Shown: positions 24,768 to 32,538 of the stretch, in pieces
Layout of the letters: each line of letters begins with the position of its first letter
Position numbering within the stretch: position 1 is the stretch's first letter
NCBI RefSeq assembly: GCF_009687865.1
Contig: NZ_BLAE01000005.1
Coordinates: 202,299 to 266,298, forward strand
Origin: Acrocarpospora macrocephala
GTDB taxonomy: Bacteria > Actinomycetota > Actinomycetes > Streptosporangiales > Streptosporangiaceae
Direction of reading: 5' to 3'
DNA length: 64,000 bases
Program-made: the position numbers and the translations under genes
Notes under the pieces: model-generated
Database searches by the model: none
Seen by the model: only the letters and a program-made list of their open reading frames with translations
Told to the model about the DNA's origin: nothing

Positions 24768-24925
24768 CCTTCGAGGCGTGCGGCTTCGGCGCGGTGGGGA
24801 AGGCTCGCCGGTAGTGGACGGGCCACCCCGACATGGTGCGTGAAATGGTGGCGCAGGTTGCCGGCGCTGCCGAGTCCGCTGAGTTCGCTGATCTTCTCGA
24901 TCGGCAGGTCGGTCGCTTCGAGCAG
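24768..24925 (-). pseudogene. Frameshifted remnant of an AraC/GlxA-type regulator (HTH end)
   Basis: The minus strand reads LLEATDLPIEKISELSGLGS, then AGNLRHHFTHHVGV, which is the second half of an AraC-type DNA-binding domain. The frame then breaks, and the expected continuation VHYRRAFPTAPKP appears in another frame at about 24800-24840. No N-terminal regulator domain is left. The remnant lies between an SDR gene and the imine-reductase-like gene, so it may be the former regulator of one of them. Confidence 0.7.
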
Positions 24926-24950
24926 TGCGTTCTGACCAGAGGAAGAGCAG

Positions 24951-25841
24951 GTGGCGACTGTGGGCACGGACCGTACAGCGGTGACAGTGATCGGGTTGGG
25001 TTTGATGGGCCGGGCTCTGGCGGGCGCCTTCGCGGCCGCCGGTCACCCGACGACGGTGTGGAACCGGACGCCCGGCAAGGCCGCTGAATTGATCGCGTCG
25101 GGCGTGCGTGAGGCCCGCACGGCCGCGGACGCCGTCAGCGCCGGTTCGCTGCTGATCGTGTGCGTACGCGACTACGACGCGGTTCGGGAGATCCTCGCTC
25201 CGGTGCGCGGGGCACTGTCAGGCCGGGTGCTGTTGAACCTCACGTCGGGAGCCTCCGACGAGGCGCGTGCGCTGGCCGGGTGGGCGGGCGAGCACGGCGC
25301 GGGCTATCTCGACGGGGCGATCATGATGACACCCCCTGGCATCGGGGCTCCCGACACGGTCATCCTGTACGGCGGATCGCCGGACCTGTTCGCCGAACAC
25401 GAGCAGACCTTGCGGGTGCTGGGCGGCGGGACCACCCATCTGAGCGCCGACGCGGGCATCCCCTCGCTGTACGACGTGGCACTGCTCGGCATCATGTGGG
25501 GCACCTTCAACAGCTTCATGCACTCCCTGGCCCTGGTAGGCACCGAGAACGTCGCGGCCACGGAATTCCTGCCGTTCGCGACCAGCTGGCTGGGCGGCGT
25601 TGCGTCGTTCATGTCGACCTACGCGCAGCAGATCGACAAGGGCGAATACCTGGCCGCCGACGCCACCCTCGAAACCCAGCTCCCACCGATCGGCCACCTC
25701 GTCCACGAGAGCCACGCCCGAGGCGTCGACGCCACGATCCCCGAATACACCAAGGCACTCATCGAGAAGTCGATCGCCCAAGGACACGCGCTCGACAGCT
25801 ACGCGCGCATCATCGAACACTTCAGACCGGCCGCCCGCTGA
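24951..25841 (+). CDS. NAD(P)-dependent oxidoreductase, imine-reductase/6PGDH-like
   Basis: A 296-residue beta-hydroxyacid-dehydrogenase-fold enzyme with VIGLGLMGRALAGAFAAAGH (about 13-32), then VWNRTPGKA (NADPH-preferring), LLNLTSGASDEA and the C-terminal helical dimer domain. The Lys/Asp region typical of 3-hydroxyisobutyrate dehydrogenase is replaced by an imine-reductase-like pattern (DGAIMMTPPGIGAPDT). The GTG start has GGAAG upstream. The gene stands alone next to the AraC remnant. Confidence 0.82.
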   Translation: MATVGTDRTAVTVIGLGLMGRALAGAFAAAGHPTTVWNRTPGKAAELIASGVREARTAADAVSAGSLLIVCVRDYDAVREILAPVRGALSGRVLLNLTSGASDEARALAGWAGEHGAGYLDGAIMMTPPGIGAPDTVILYGGSPDLFAEHEQTLRVLGGGTTHLSADAGIPSLYDVALLGIMWGTFNSFMHSLALVGTENVAATEFLPFATSWLGGVASFMSTYAQQIDKGEYLAADATLETQLPPIGHLVHESHARGVDATIPEYTKALIEKSIAQGHALDSYARIIEHFRPAAR

Positions 25842-25930
25842 CAAGATGGATCACGTCACTTCCTGGCCCGCGCTCGTCACCGAAGCGTCCGCCGCGCGTA
25901 CGGGAAGTGTGTCGGCCATGAGGCCGGAGA

Positions 25931-26105
25931 TCACCCGTTGCCCAGCGACAGTTCGTCCAGCGGCAGGGACCGCAGGAAGTCCTCGGCATCGAAGATCTCC
26001 CCGGCGGTGCCGACGCCGGTGGCCCGGCCGGCCAGGATCCGCTCGGCGGCCTCCACCACGATCGGCGCGGTGATGGCGTAGATGTCGCGGCCGCGCGCCG
26101 CCTAC
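25931..26105 (-). pseudogene. C-terminal fragment of a saccharopine-dehydrogenase-like protein
   Basis: In one minus frame about 54 residues read GRDIYAITAPIVVEAAERIL, then AGRATGVGTAGEIFDAEDFLRSLP, and finish at a stop at 25931. This matches the usual end of the saccharopine-dehydrogenase/trans-enoyl-reductase-like family. A TAG directly upstream (about 26102) closes the frame and the rest of the gene is absent. The 327-bp stretch 25842-26168 holds nothing else convincing apart from a short plus-strand tail that ends at 26153. Confidence 0.6.
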
Positions 26106-26153
26106 CGGCGGACGTTCCACGAACGGGCCGGCGCGGCGCGGATCGCCAGCTGA
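26103..26153 (+). pseudogene. Possible C-terminal tail of an AraC-type regulator
   Basis: The plus strand reads YRRTFHERAGAARIAS then stop. YRRTF is typical of the last helix of GlxA/FtrA-like AraC regulators. It abuts the opposite-strand dehydrogenase fragment, which suggests a deletion junction. At 16 residues the assignment is tentative. Confidence 0.35.
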
Positions 26154-26168
26154 CCGGGCCGACCAGGG

Positions 26169-26561
26169 TCAGGCGCTTTTCCGGTCGTACTCCTCGCGTG
26201 CCCTGTCCACCTCGGCCATGTGCTCCTCGGCCCACTCCTTGAGGTGGCGAATCGTGTCCAGGAGGGACAGGCCCAATGGCGTGAGCTCGTAGTCGACGCG
26301 GACGGGTACCGATGGAGTCACCGTGCGGGTCAGCAGGCCGTCTCGCTCGAGGCCCCGGACGGTCTGGGTCAGCATCTTCTGGCTCACCCCGGCGATCCGC
26401 GCGGAGAGCTCGGAATAGCGCATCCGGCCCTGCAGGCCCAGTGCCACGATCACTAGGCTCGCCCACTTGTTGCCGATCGTGTCGAGCAGCCGCCGGCTGG
26501 GGCAGAAGGCGTCGAACACATCGAACCGCATCGTCGGCCCGTCAGCAGTGGTCACGTCCAT
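26169..26561 (-). CDS. HxlR-family transcriptional regulator
   Basis: A 130-residue HxlR winged-helix regulator. CPSRRLLDTIGNKWASLVI contains the redox-relevant N-terminal Cys of the family; RYSELSARIAGVSQKMLTQT is the recognition region and YELTPLGLSLLDTI the wing and dimer helix. It is divergent from the quinone oxidoreductase at 26662, the classic arrangement in which HxlR represses a detoxifying reductase. The intergenic region has two inverted repeats. Confidence 0.88.
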   Translation of the reverse strand: MDVTTADGPTMRFDVFDAFCPSRRLLDTIGNKWASLVIVALGLQGRMRYSELSARIAGVSQKMLTQTVRGLERDGLLTRTVTPSVPVRVDYELTPLGLSLLDTIRHLKEWAEEHMAEVDRAREEYDRKSA

Positions 26562-26584
26562 GGCTCACCTCTGGGTGCCTACAC

Positions 26585-26618
26585 CACTTCAAAGTGTCTA
26601 CTTCCTAAAAGAGAGTAG
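26585..26618. promoter_or_regulatory. HxlR operator candidates in divergent promoter
   Basis: Two inverted repeats lie side by side between the HxlR and oxidoreductase genes: CACTT-CA-AAGTG (26585-26596) and CTACT-N11-AGTAG (26598-26618). This AT-richer segment stands out from its surroundings and could overlap both promoters. Confidence 0.55.
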
Positions 26619-26661
26619 GTCACCGATGGTGGTGCAGTCCACCTATCGCAAGGAGATCCAC

Positions 26662-27558
26662 ATGACGCTCGCACTCGTGTCCAAGCCCGACTCCGCCGCG
26701 CTCACCCTCGAGGAGGTGACGCTGCCCCCGCTGGGACCCGGCGACCTGCGGGTCCGCGTCACGGCGGCATCGGTCGATCCCGTCGACACCCTCTTCGCCG
26801 GCGGACCGGCCCGGGTGATCTTCGGACTCACCGGCACGGTCGGCCTCGGCTTGTCCCTCACCGGCGTCGTCACCGAGACCGGGGCCGAGGTCACCGGCTT
26901 CTCGGTCGGCGACCCGGTCGCCGCCGTACATGGCGACTTCACGGCCCCGGTCCGCGCACACGCCGAGGAGACCGTCGTGCCGGGGGCGGCCGCCGCGCTG
27001 CTGCCGGGCGGCCTCGATCCGGTCGACGCGGCCTCCCTCCCGCTCAACGCCTCGACCGCGGCGCAGATGGTGGACCGGCTCGGCCCCGCCGACGGGCGGA
27101 CCCTGCTGGTCACCGGCGCCGCCGGCGCCGTGGGCGGGTACGCCGTCGCGCTGGCCGCCCACGCGGGCTGGACCGTCACCGGACTGGCGCGCGAGTCCGA
27201 CCGCGACTTCGTACGGAGAGCCGGGGCTCGTGAGCTCGTCACGCAGCTGCCGGGGCCGTCGTTCGACGCCGTCCTCGACGGCGCCGTCCTGCACGCGGCG
27301 GCCCTCGTCGCGGTCCGCGACGGCGGGACGTTCGTCGGCGTGGTCTCGGCGTCTCCCGCGACGTCCGAGCGGGGCATCGAGATCGGCATCGTGAACGTCG
27401 AGCCCGACGGCGCGCGGCTCGCCGAGCTGCTCGCCCTCGCCGCCTCCGGCGTTCTGGAGCTGCGGGTGGCCGGCCGGGTGCCGCTGGCCGAGGCCGCGAC
27501 GGCGTACGACAAGGTCGCCGGCGGCGGCCAACGGGGGCGGTGGCTGCTGGTGCCGTGA
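26662..27558 (+). CDS. Zinc-independent quinone oxidoreductase (MDR superfamily)
   Basis: A 298-residue MDR/QOR-type NADPH oxidoreductase. The GroES-like N-domain carries VTAASVDPVDTLF; LLVTGAAGAVGGYAVALAA is the nucleotide-binding loop. No structural or catalytic zinc cysteines are present. AAGGAG 8 nt before the ATG fixes the start. It is probably induced by electrophiles or quinones through HxlR. Confidence 0.87.
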   Translation: MTLALVSKPDSAALTLEEVTLPPLGPGDLRVRVTAASVDPVDTLFAGGPARVIFGLTGTVGLGLSLTGVVTETGAEVTGFSVGDPVAAVHGDFTAPVRAHAEETVVPGAAAALLPGGLDPVDAASLPLNASTAAQMVDRLGPADGRTLLVTGAAGAVGGYAVALAAHAGWTVTGLARESDRDFVRRAGARELVTQLPGPSFDAVLDGAVLHAAALVAVRDGGTFVGVVSASPATSERGIEIGIVNVEPDGARLAELLALAASGVLELRVAGRVPLAEAATAYDKVAGGGQRGRWLLVP

Positions 27559-27600
27559 GGGCGGCCCTGATGTGTCCCTGACCCGACTCGACGCGCGAAC

Positions 27601-27626
27601 GCCCGCCCGGGCAAACCCGGGCGGGC
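27601..27626. terminator. Bidirectional terminator, 11-bp stem
   Basis: GCCCGCCCGGG-CAAA-CCCGGGCGGGC is a perfect hairpin between the convergent oxidoreductase (stop 27558) and GNAT-like gene (stop 27651). Confidence 0.85.
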
Positions 27627-27650
27627 ACCAAAGCCCTGGAACAGATGGCC

Positions 27651-28397
27651 TTACCCTGAATTCGAAGTGGAAGGATCATCCTCGTTGCTCGCGCGTAGCT
27701 TTTCGTAGAGGCGCGATATGTAGCGCATGTAGTCTTCGTCGATGCCGACGGTGCGCACATAACCATCGAAGTAGATCGACTCGACGAGCCGGAGGTAACT
27801 CAGTTTTGTCATGGCGGCCAGCGCATCGGGGTTCGACGCGATGTACAGGTCCGCGGGCAGTTCTGTTGTCCCCTCCATCGCCTTATAGTCCATGTCCGGC
27901 TGGACATAGTCGATGGGCGCTTTCCGAGTGGCCAGGCCGCGCATCCGGGCGTATTCAGTGAACAGTCGTGCCTTCGCGCGTGATCGGGCTGACTCGGCGA
28001 CGGGCGGTGCGATCTCGAACATCAGCATGAACGGGGATTTCAGGGTCTTCGCGTGGTCGTGCCAGGCGGTTTCCAGCATCTCCCAGCTGACGCTTCCGGT
28101 AGACGGCAGCGCACCCAGGTAGTCGATGAGAGCGTAGTTGCGATCGACGCTGGTGAGCAGATTCAGGAAGCCGACCACACGGTCGCCCTGCACCGCGAGA
28201 TAGAGGGAGTAATCGATCGGCTGTGGGTCGCCTTCGCGCGAGAAGTCTGCAAGCCGCCGGTCGGCGGCATGGCCGAGGATAATCGTCGGCGACATTTGCT
28301 GATTCGCTGGTATGAGGCGACGGAAGAGCTCACAGAATTGGTCCGCATACTGTCGGGTGGCGCGATCTCCGTACCGCACGACGCGCTGCTCGTTCAT
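27651..28397 (-). CDS. GNAT-like protein of unknown function
   Basis: A 248-residue protein. SLYLAVQGDRVVGFLNLLT resembles the beta4 strand and acetyl-CoA-contact region of GNAT acyltransferases, and the length is compatible with an N-acyltransferase. The clear R/QxxGxG/A loop is missing. Its codon use and G+C are visibly lower than its neighbours (AGT, TTC-AAC and ATA codons, AT-rich 3' end), a sign of transfer. The ATG lies 1 bp after the stop of a tiny upstream ORF (28399), so translation may be coupled. No function is assigned. Confidence 0.55.
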   Translation of the reverse strand: MNEQRVVRYGDRATRQYADQFCELFRRLIPANQQMSPTIILGHAADRRLADFSREGDPQPIDYSLYLAVQGDRVVGFLNLLTSVDRNYALIDYLGALPSTGSVSWEMLETAWHDHAKTLKSPFMLMFEIAPPVAESARSRAKARLFTEYARMRGLATRKAPIDYVQPDMDYKAMEGTTELPADLYIASNPDALAAMTKLSYLRLVESIYFDGYVRTVGIDEDYMRYISRLYEKLRASNEDDPSTSNSG

Positions 28398-28398
28398 C

Positions 28399-28578
28399 TC
28401 AGGGCAGGCCGATCAGCTGGGTCGCGCCCAGGAAGAACGCCTCGTGGTCGTCGCCCGGCATCGCGGTACGGGCGGACAGCCGGCGCGCCAGGCGCTCGAC
28501 GGCCGCGTTGTGGTCGAAGTTCTTGGGCAGCCGGTTCTTGACGCGGACATACAGAACGAGGGCGTACAGCAGCCACAC
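28399..28578 (-). CDS. Small ORF coupled to the GNAT-like gene
   Basis: An unrecognised 59-residue ORF beginning at GTG. It has a hydrophobic N-terminus (VWLLYALVLYVRVKNRLPKN) and a C-terminus HEAFFLGATQLIGLP. The stop touches the GNAT-like start. A strong SD (GGAGG) precedes an ATG at 28622 in another frame, which is closed after 12 codons by a TGA just before this GTG. The ORF may therefore be a frameshifted 70-residue gene. Confidence 0.4.
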   Translation of the reverse strand: MWLLYALVLYVRVKNRLPKNFDHNAAVERLARRLSARTAMPGDDHEAFFLGATQLIGLP

Positions 28579-28647
28579 GTGCTCAGCCTCGCCGAGATCC
28601 GGCCTTGAACTTTTTCCTCATGTCGGTTCCTCCCTTCGTTCGCCGGG

Positions 28648-28776
28648 TCAGGCACCGGCGAAGCGGGCGGCGCCCAGGAAGAAGGCGGCCTGAGTTCGGG
28701 CAGCTTCACGATGTCGCTGCCATGACCTTGGGTCAAGCGCTGCTGGCCGGCCTGGCCTAGCCGCCCAGGTCGCCAC
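28648..28776 (-). CDS. Small ORF with a related C-terminus
   Basis: A 42-residue ORF from GTG, with AGGA 6 nt upstream. It ends TQAAFFLGAARFAGA and so shares AFFLGA and spacing to the stop with the ORF at 28399. Tandem short ORFs with a common tail could be small structural proteins, precursor peptides or debris of a duplicated gene. The 28398-28834 stretch holds only these two ORFs and the operator at 28806. Confidence 0.35.
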   Translation of the reverse strand: MATWAARPGRPAALDPRSWQRHREAARTQAAFFLGAARFAGA

Positions 28777-28805
28777 GAAATTTCCTGCTATTATTCCATG
28801 ACAAT

Positions 28806-28821
28806 CTATTATCGATAATAG
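28806..28821. promoter_or_regulatory. Perfect 16-bp palindrome, GntR operator candidate 1
   Basis: CTATTATCGATAATAG is a perfect palindrome 13 bp upstream of the SDR start, next to its SD. The ATCGAT core recurs in the promoter regions at 33488 and 40643. Confidence 0.65.
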
Positions 28822-28834
28822 GGGAGGGAATGTG

Positions 28835-29533
28835 ATGGATCGTAAGGTGGCGATCGTTACGGCGGCGAGCGCCGGGATCGGGAAGGCCATCGCGCAGGAG
28901 CTGGCGGCTGACCACGAGCTGGTGGTCATGTCGCGGTCGGATGCGATCTCGGACGTGGCACGCGAGCTTGGCGCCTGTGCCGTGCGCGGCGACGTCCGCT
29001 CGGGGGACGACCTTGACCGGCTCGTGACGACGGCGCTCGACCGCTACGGACGCGTCGATGCCGTGGCCATCAACACGGGACACCCGCCCAAGGGCAAGTT
29101 GCTCGATCTCACGGAAGACGATTGGCGCGCCGGCTACGACCTGGTGCTGAGCTCGGTGATGTCGCTGGTGAAGCTCGTCACTCCGGTCTTCGTCCGCCAG
29201 GGGACGGGGAGCGTGGTCGCGGTGGCCTCGTACGCGGCGCGCACCCCAGAGCCGACGATGCCGGTCTCATCCGTCTTCCGGTCGGCGCTGCAAGCGTGGA
29301 TCAAGCTCTACGCGACCGAGTACGGGCCTGCGGGGGTGCGCGCGAACACCATTCTGCCGGGGTACATCGCCACCCACCCGCAGGACCCGGCTCGCGTGGC
29401 GACGATCCCGGCCGGGCGTTACGGGCATCCGGCGGAGATCGGGAAGCTGGCGGCCTTCCTGCTGTCGGACGGCGCCGGATTCGTGTCCGGACAGGCGATC
29501 CTCGCCGACGGCGGGATGGTCACCGCAATCTGA
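28835..29533 (+). CDS. Divergent SDR with non-canonical catalytic residues
   Basis: A 232-residue SDR with TAASAGIG as cofactor loop. The active-site segment is ASYAARTPEPTMPVSSVFRSALQAW: where YxxxK is expected it reads SxxxR, and NNAG is replaced by INTG. This pattern exists in a known SDR subgroup with conserved VSSVFR and NTILPG, so it may still be an enzyme with altered chemistry. GGAGG 7 nt upstream supports ATG 28835 over the overlapping GTG. Operator 1 precedes it and a hairpin terminator follows. Confidence 0.8.
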   Translation: MDRKVAIVTAASAGIGKAIAQELAADHELVVMSRSDAISDVARELGACAVRGDVRSGDDLDRLVTTALDRYGRVDAVAINTGHPPKGKLLDLTEDDWRAGYDLVLSSVMSLVKLVTPVFVRQGTGSVVAVASYAARTPEPTMPVSSVFRSALQAWIKLYATEYGPAGVRANTILPGYIATHPQDPARVATIPAGRYGHPAEIGKLAAFLLSDGAGFVSGQAILADGGMVTAI

Positions 29534-29537
29534 ACGC

Positions 29538-29572
29538 CGGTGCCCGGCCCGATTTCCTCGGGCCGGGCACCG
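29538..29572. terminator. Bidirectional terminator, 14-bp stem
   Basis: GGTGCCCGGCCCG and its complement flank a 7-nt loop (ATTTCCT), with one extra C-G pair outside. It is placed between the convergent SDR (stop 29533) and M24 genes (stop 29579). Confidence 0.88.
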
Positions 29573-29578
29573 CCCCCC

Positions 29579-30613
29579 TCACGGCTCAAGGCTGAGACTG
29601 TGCGAGGTCAGCAGGCTGGCCCCGCCCTCCTCGATCAGCATCAGGTGCTCGACCCTGACCCCGTAGCCGTCAAGGTACGCACCAGGCTCCAAGGCGAGGA
29701 CCGCGCCCGCTTGAAGCACGACCTTCGACGCCGGGTCGAACAGCGGAAAGTCCTGTTGCTTGTAGCCGATGCCGTGGCCGGTCATATGGGGATATTCATA
29801 TCCTCCCTCGGCCATCACCCCCCGTACGGCGCGATCGACATCACCCACGACGGCTCCTGGCCGCAGCATCGAGATGCCGTGATCCAGGGCCCGCATCGCG
29901 TGATCGTGCAGACGCCGCACCTCGCGAGGCACAGGTCCGAGGACGGTCGTCGAGCACGAGTCGCCCCAGATCCCGTCCAGCAGCGGCGCGAAGTCGAAGA
30001 TGACCGTCTCGCCGGGCCGCACGCGGCGTCCGGTGGGAGGAAGGCCGACCTGCTCGCAACGATCGCCGAACATCAGATCGACGATCGCGGCGGCGGGGGC
30101 CGTATGAGCGGTCAGCTCCGCGTTGACGGCGTCGAACAGCTCCAGCTCGGAGATCCCGGACCGGATGTGGCGGCGGAGCGCGTCCTGCCCCCGGCTCGCG
30201 TACCGGGCGGCGGCGCGGATCCGCTCCAGGTCAGCCGGCCCATGGGTGAGCCGGCGCCCCGCCAGAAAGGCGGCGACGTCGACGAGGGGGTGCCCGCGCA
30301 GCACGGGTTCCAGGGCCGCGGGCAGCGCCGTGGTTTCGACGGCGATCACGCGGCCGGCGCGAAGACCGGCCTCGTCGAGTAGCTCCTGAGCGAGAGCCCG
30401 GGTGCCCGGACGGATCAGCCGCACGGTCTCGTCGTCGGCGAGGGCGACCGTGCCGGCCTCCACGTCCCGACCGCCGATCCAGCGCACGCTGGCGTGATCG
30501 GTGGCGATGAGGACGTGCGCGCCCACCTCCCGGAGATGTTCGCGCACGTCTTCATGCCGCCCGGCGAGCACGCGCTCCCATTCGTCCCGCGGCGCGGGCG
30601 AGCCGGCGATCAT
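29579..30613 (-). CDS. M24-family (Xaa-Pro peptidase/creatinase-fold) hydrolase
   Basis: A 344-residue pita-bread-fold protein. DFAPLLDGIWGDSCSTTVLG supplies two metal Asp (D-x-x-x... and GD), MTGHGIGYKQQDFP the metal His, LEPGAYLDGYGVRVEHLMLI two Glu positions. The metal site looks complete, so it should be a hydrolase (X-Pro dipeptidase-, ectoine hydrolase- or creatinase-like) acting on an amide. The ATG overlaps the SDR stop by 4 bp. It is the last gene of the 33444-29579 operon. Confidence 0.85.
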   Translation of the reverse strand: MIAGSPAPRDEWERVLAGRHEDVREHLREVGAHVLIATDHASVRWIGGRDVEAGTVALADDETVRLIRPGTRALAQELLDEAGLRAGRVIAVETTALPAALEPVLRGHPLVDVAAFLAGRRLTHGPADLERIRAAARYASRGQDALRRHIRSGISELELFDAVNAELTAHTAPAAAIVDLMFGDRCEQVGLPPTGRRVRPGETVIFDFAPLLDGIWGDSCSTTVLGPVPREVRRLHDHAMRALDHGISMLRPGAVVGDVDRAVRGVMAEGGYEYPHMTGHGIGYKQQDFPLFDPASKVVLQAGAVLALEPGAYLDGYGVRVEHLMLIEEGGASLLTSHSLSLEP

Positions 30614-31401
30614 ACGGTCAGGACCCCCGCGGCGAGCACGCCGCCGTCGCAGGTCAGGTTGGCGCCGGTGATGTAGCCGGCCTCGGGTCCGAGCAGCCAC
30701 AGCGCGGCGCGCGCGGGCTCCTCGGGGTCGGCCAGGCGGCCGAAGGGCACCTCCTCGTTGATCTTCACCCGGGTGCTCGCCAGGTCCTCCGGCGCGACGT
30801 TGGCCCACATCAGCTCGGTCTCGGTCGCGCCCGGGGTCACCGCGTTGACGCGGATGCCCGCGCCCGCGTACTCGACGGAGAGCGCCCGGACGAGGGAGCT
30901 GACGCCCCCCTTGGAGGCCGCGTACGCCGCCGCGCCACCCACGCGCGGGGCGACGAAGCTCCACGGCGACGAGATGCAGACGATCGCGCCGGGGTGGCCA
31001 GACTCGCGGAAGGATCGGATGGCCGCACGGCAGGTCAGGAACGTGCCGGTGAGGTTGGTCTCGACCACCTTGTGCCAGGTCTCCATCGACAGCTCGTGGC
31101 TGGGGGCCCCGGTGTCGATGCCGGCACTGCAGATCGCACCGGTGACCGGGCCGAGCGCGGCCGACGCGCGGGCGAAGGCCGCCTCGACGTCGCCTTCGAC
31201 GCGCACGTCGCACTCGGCGAAGAGCAGGTCGCCCGCCTCCTCGGCGGCCGACCACTCGCCGGTCGGCGCGCTCGGCGGGGCGAGCCCGAGTGCCGCCACT
31301 CGCGCGCCGCCGCGCAGCGCGAGAATGGCGGCGGCCTGACCGATTCCGCTACTGGCACCGGTGATGACGACGACGCTCCGCCGGTTGGAATCGGCTGGCA
31401 T
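30610..31401 (-). CDS. SDR family oxidoreductase
   Basis: A 263-residue SDR with TGASSGIG, an unusual ICSAGID in place of NNAG, and catalytic ISSPWSFVAPRVGGAAAYAASK (Ser ... Tyr-x-x-x-Lys, quoted around the loop). The insert GEWSAAEEAG after the second strand is atypical. AAAGGG 6 nt upstream supports ATG 31401. It probably oxidises a hydroxyl group in the sugar-acid-like pathway. Confidence 0.83.
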   Translation of the reverse strand: MPADSNRRSVVVITGASSGIGQAAAILALRGGARVAALGLAPPSAPTGEWSAAEEAGDLLFAECDVRVEGDVEAAFARASAALGPVTGAICSAGIDTGAPSHELSMETWHKVVETNLTGTFLTCRAAIRSFRESGHPGAIVCISSPWSFVAPRVGGAAAYAASKGGVSSLVRALSVEYAGAGIRVNAVTPGATETELMWANVAPEDLASTRVKINEEVPFGRLADPEEPARAALWLLGPEAGYITGANLTCDGGVLAAGVLTV

Positions 31402-31412
31402 GCTCGGCCCTT

Positions 31413-32537
31413 TCACAGATCGTCGACGCTCTTGCAGTCGTATTCGGCCAGGGTGGCCCGCTTCATGGCGTCCCAGTCGATCTCCAGGCCGATGCCGTGG
31501 CCGTCGGGGGCGCGCACCTCGCCGTTCTCGTCGCAGCGGATCGGGTTCACGATCCCGTACTCGTAGGCGTCGTACGGGATGGGAAGCTCGAAGTAGCTGC
31601 TGACGGGCGACGCCAGGCCCACATGGATGGCGGCCCCCTGGATCAGGGAGTAGCCCCAGCTCTGCTGCTCGGCGGGCAGGCCGAGCGCCTCGGCGATGGC
31701 CACCATCTTGCGGGCCTGGGTGATGCCCCCGCTCATCGAGGCGTCGAAGCGCACCGCGTCCCAGGGGAAGCGCGAGACGTGGTGGTAGATCTCCTGCAGG
31801 TCCATCAGCCACAGGCCGTGCGGGACGATCGGGATCTTGATGCGCTCGCGCAGCCGGAAGTAGCTGGCCAGGTCGTAGTCGCGGAAGGGCGCCTCGAACC
31901 ACCGGAAGCCCATCTCCTCCAGGGCCCGCCCGACCTTGACCGCGCCGTTGAAGTCGTAGCGGTTCTCCGCGTCGTGCATGAAGGTGACGGTGTCGCCGAA
32001 TTTCTTGTGCACCGTCGTGAGCATTTCAAGATCTTTTTCGGGAACGTTCCAGGCGTGGAATTTGATCGCCGTGAAGCCGTCGGCGATCATCTCCTCGACG
32101 TGGTCGAGGTAGTCGGCCGTGGTCTCCAGCTCCGCGGTCGAGGCATACGCGGGGATCGAGTCCCGCGAGCCGCCGAGCATCTTGTACAGCGGGAGGCGGG
32201 CCTTCTTGGCGGCCAGGTCCCACAGGGCGATGTCGATGGCCGCGATGGCGCCGGGCGCCGTCGGCGTGATGTACGTGTGCAGGTCGCGCCAGCGCGCCTC
32301 GATGTTGGACGGGTCCTTGCCGATGATGTACTGGCCGAGCGTGCGGATCGACTCGAAGGTGGCGAAGTCGTACTCCCCCGAGCCGTAGCTCTGCGTGCAG
32401 CCGACGCCCACGCCACCGTCGGAGTCGAAGACCTGGACGATCGTCATCAGCATGAACTGCGGGGGCATGCTCGCCCATGTCGTACGCGGGATGTCGGGGC
32501 CGACCCCGATCACGTGGACCCGCTCGATGGTCGCCAT
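31413..32537 (-). CDS. Mandelate racemase/muconate lactonizing (enolase superfamily) enzyme 1
   Basis: A 374-residue enolase-superfamily protein. Lys159-x-His161 (AIKFHAW) ends the second barrel strand, Asp189 (MHDAENRYD) and the Glu of WFEAPFRD are metal ligands, and RFDASMSGGI follows. It abstracts an alpha-proton from a carboxylate, giving dehydration or racemisation. K-x-H instead of K-x-K makes the subgroup uncertain. It starts 1 bp after the DHDPS-family gene's stop, a coupling that suggests dehydratase then aldolase. Confidence 0.87.
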   Translation of the reverse strand: MATIERVHVIGVGPDIPRTTWASMPPQFMLMTIVQVFDSDGGVGVGCTQSYGSGEYDFATFESIRTLGQYIIGKDPSNIEARWRDLHTYITPTAPGAIAAIDIALWDLAAKKARLPLYKMLGGSRDSIPAYASTAELETTADYLDHVEEMIADGFTAIKFHAWNVPEKDLEMLTTVHKKFGDTVTFMHDAENRYDFNGAVKVGRALEEMGFRWFEAPFRDYDLASYFRLRERIKIPIVPHGLWLMDLQEIYHHVSRFPWDAVRFDASMSGGITQARKMVAIAEALGLPAEQQSWGYSLIQGAAIHVGLASPVSSYFELPIPYDAYEYGIVNPIRCDENGEVRAPDGHGIGLEIDWDAMKRATLAEYDCKSVDDL

Positions 32538-32538
32538 G

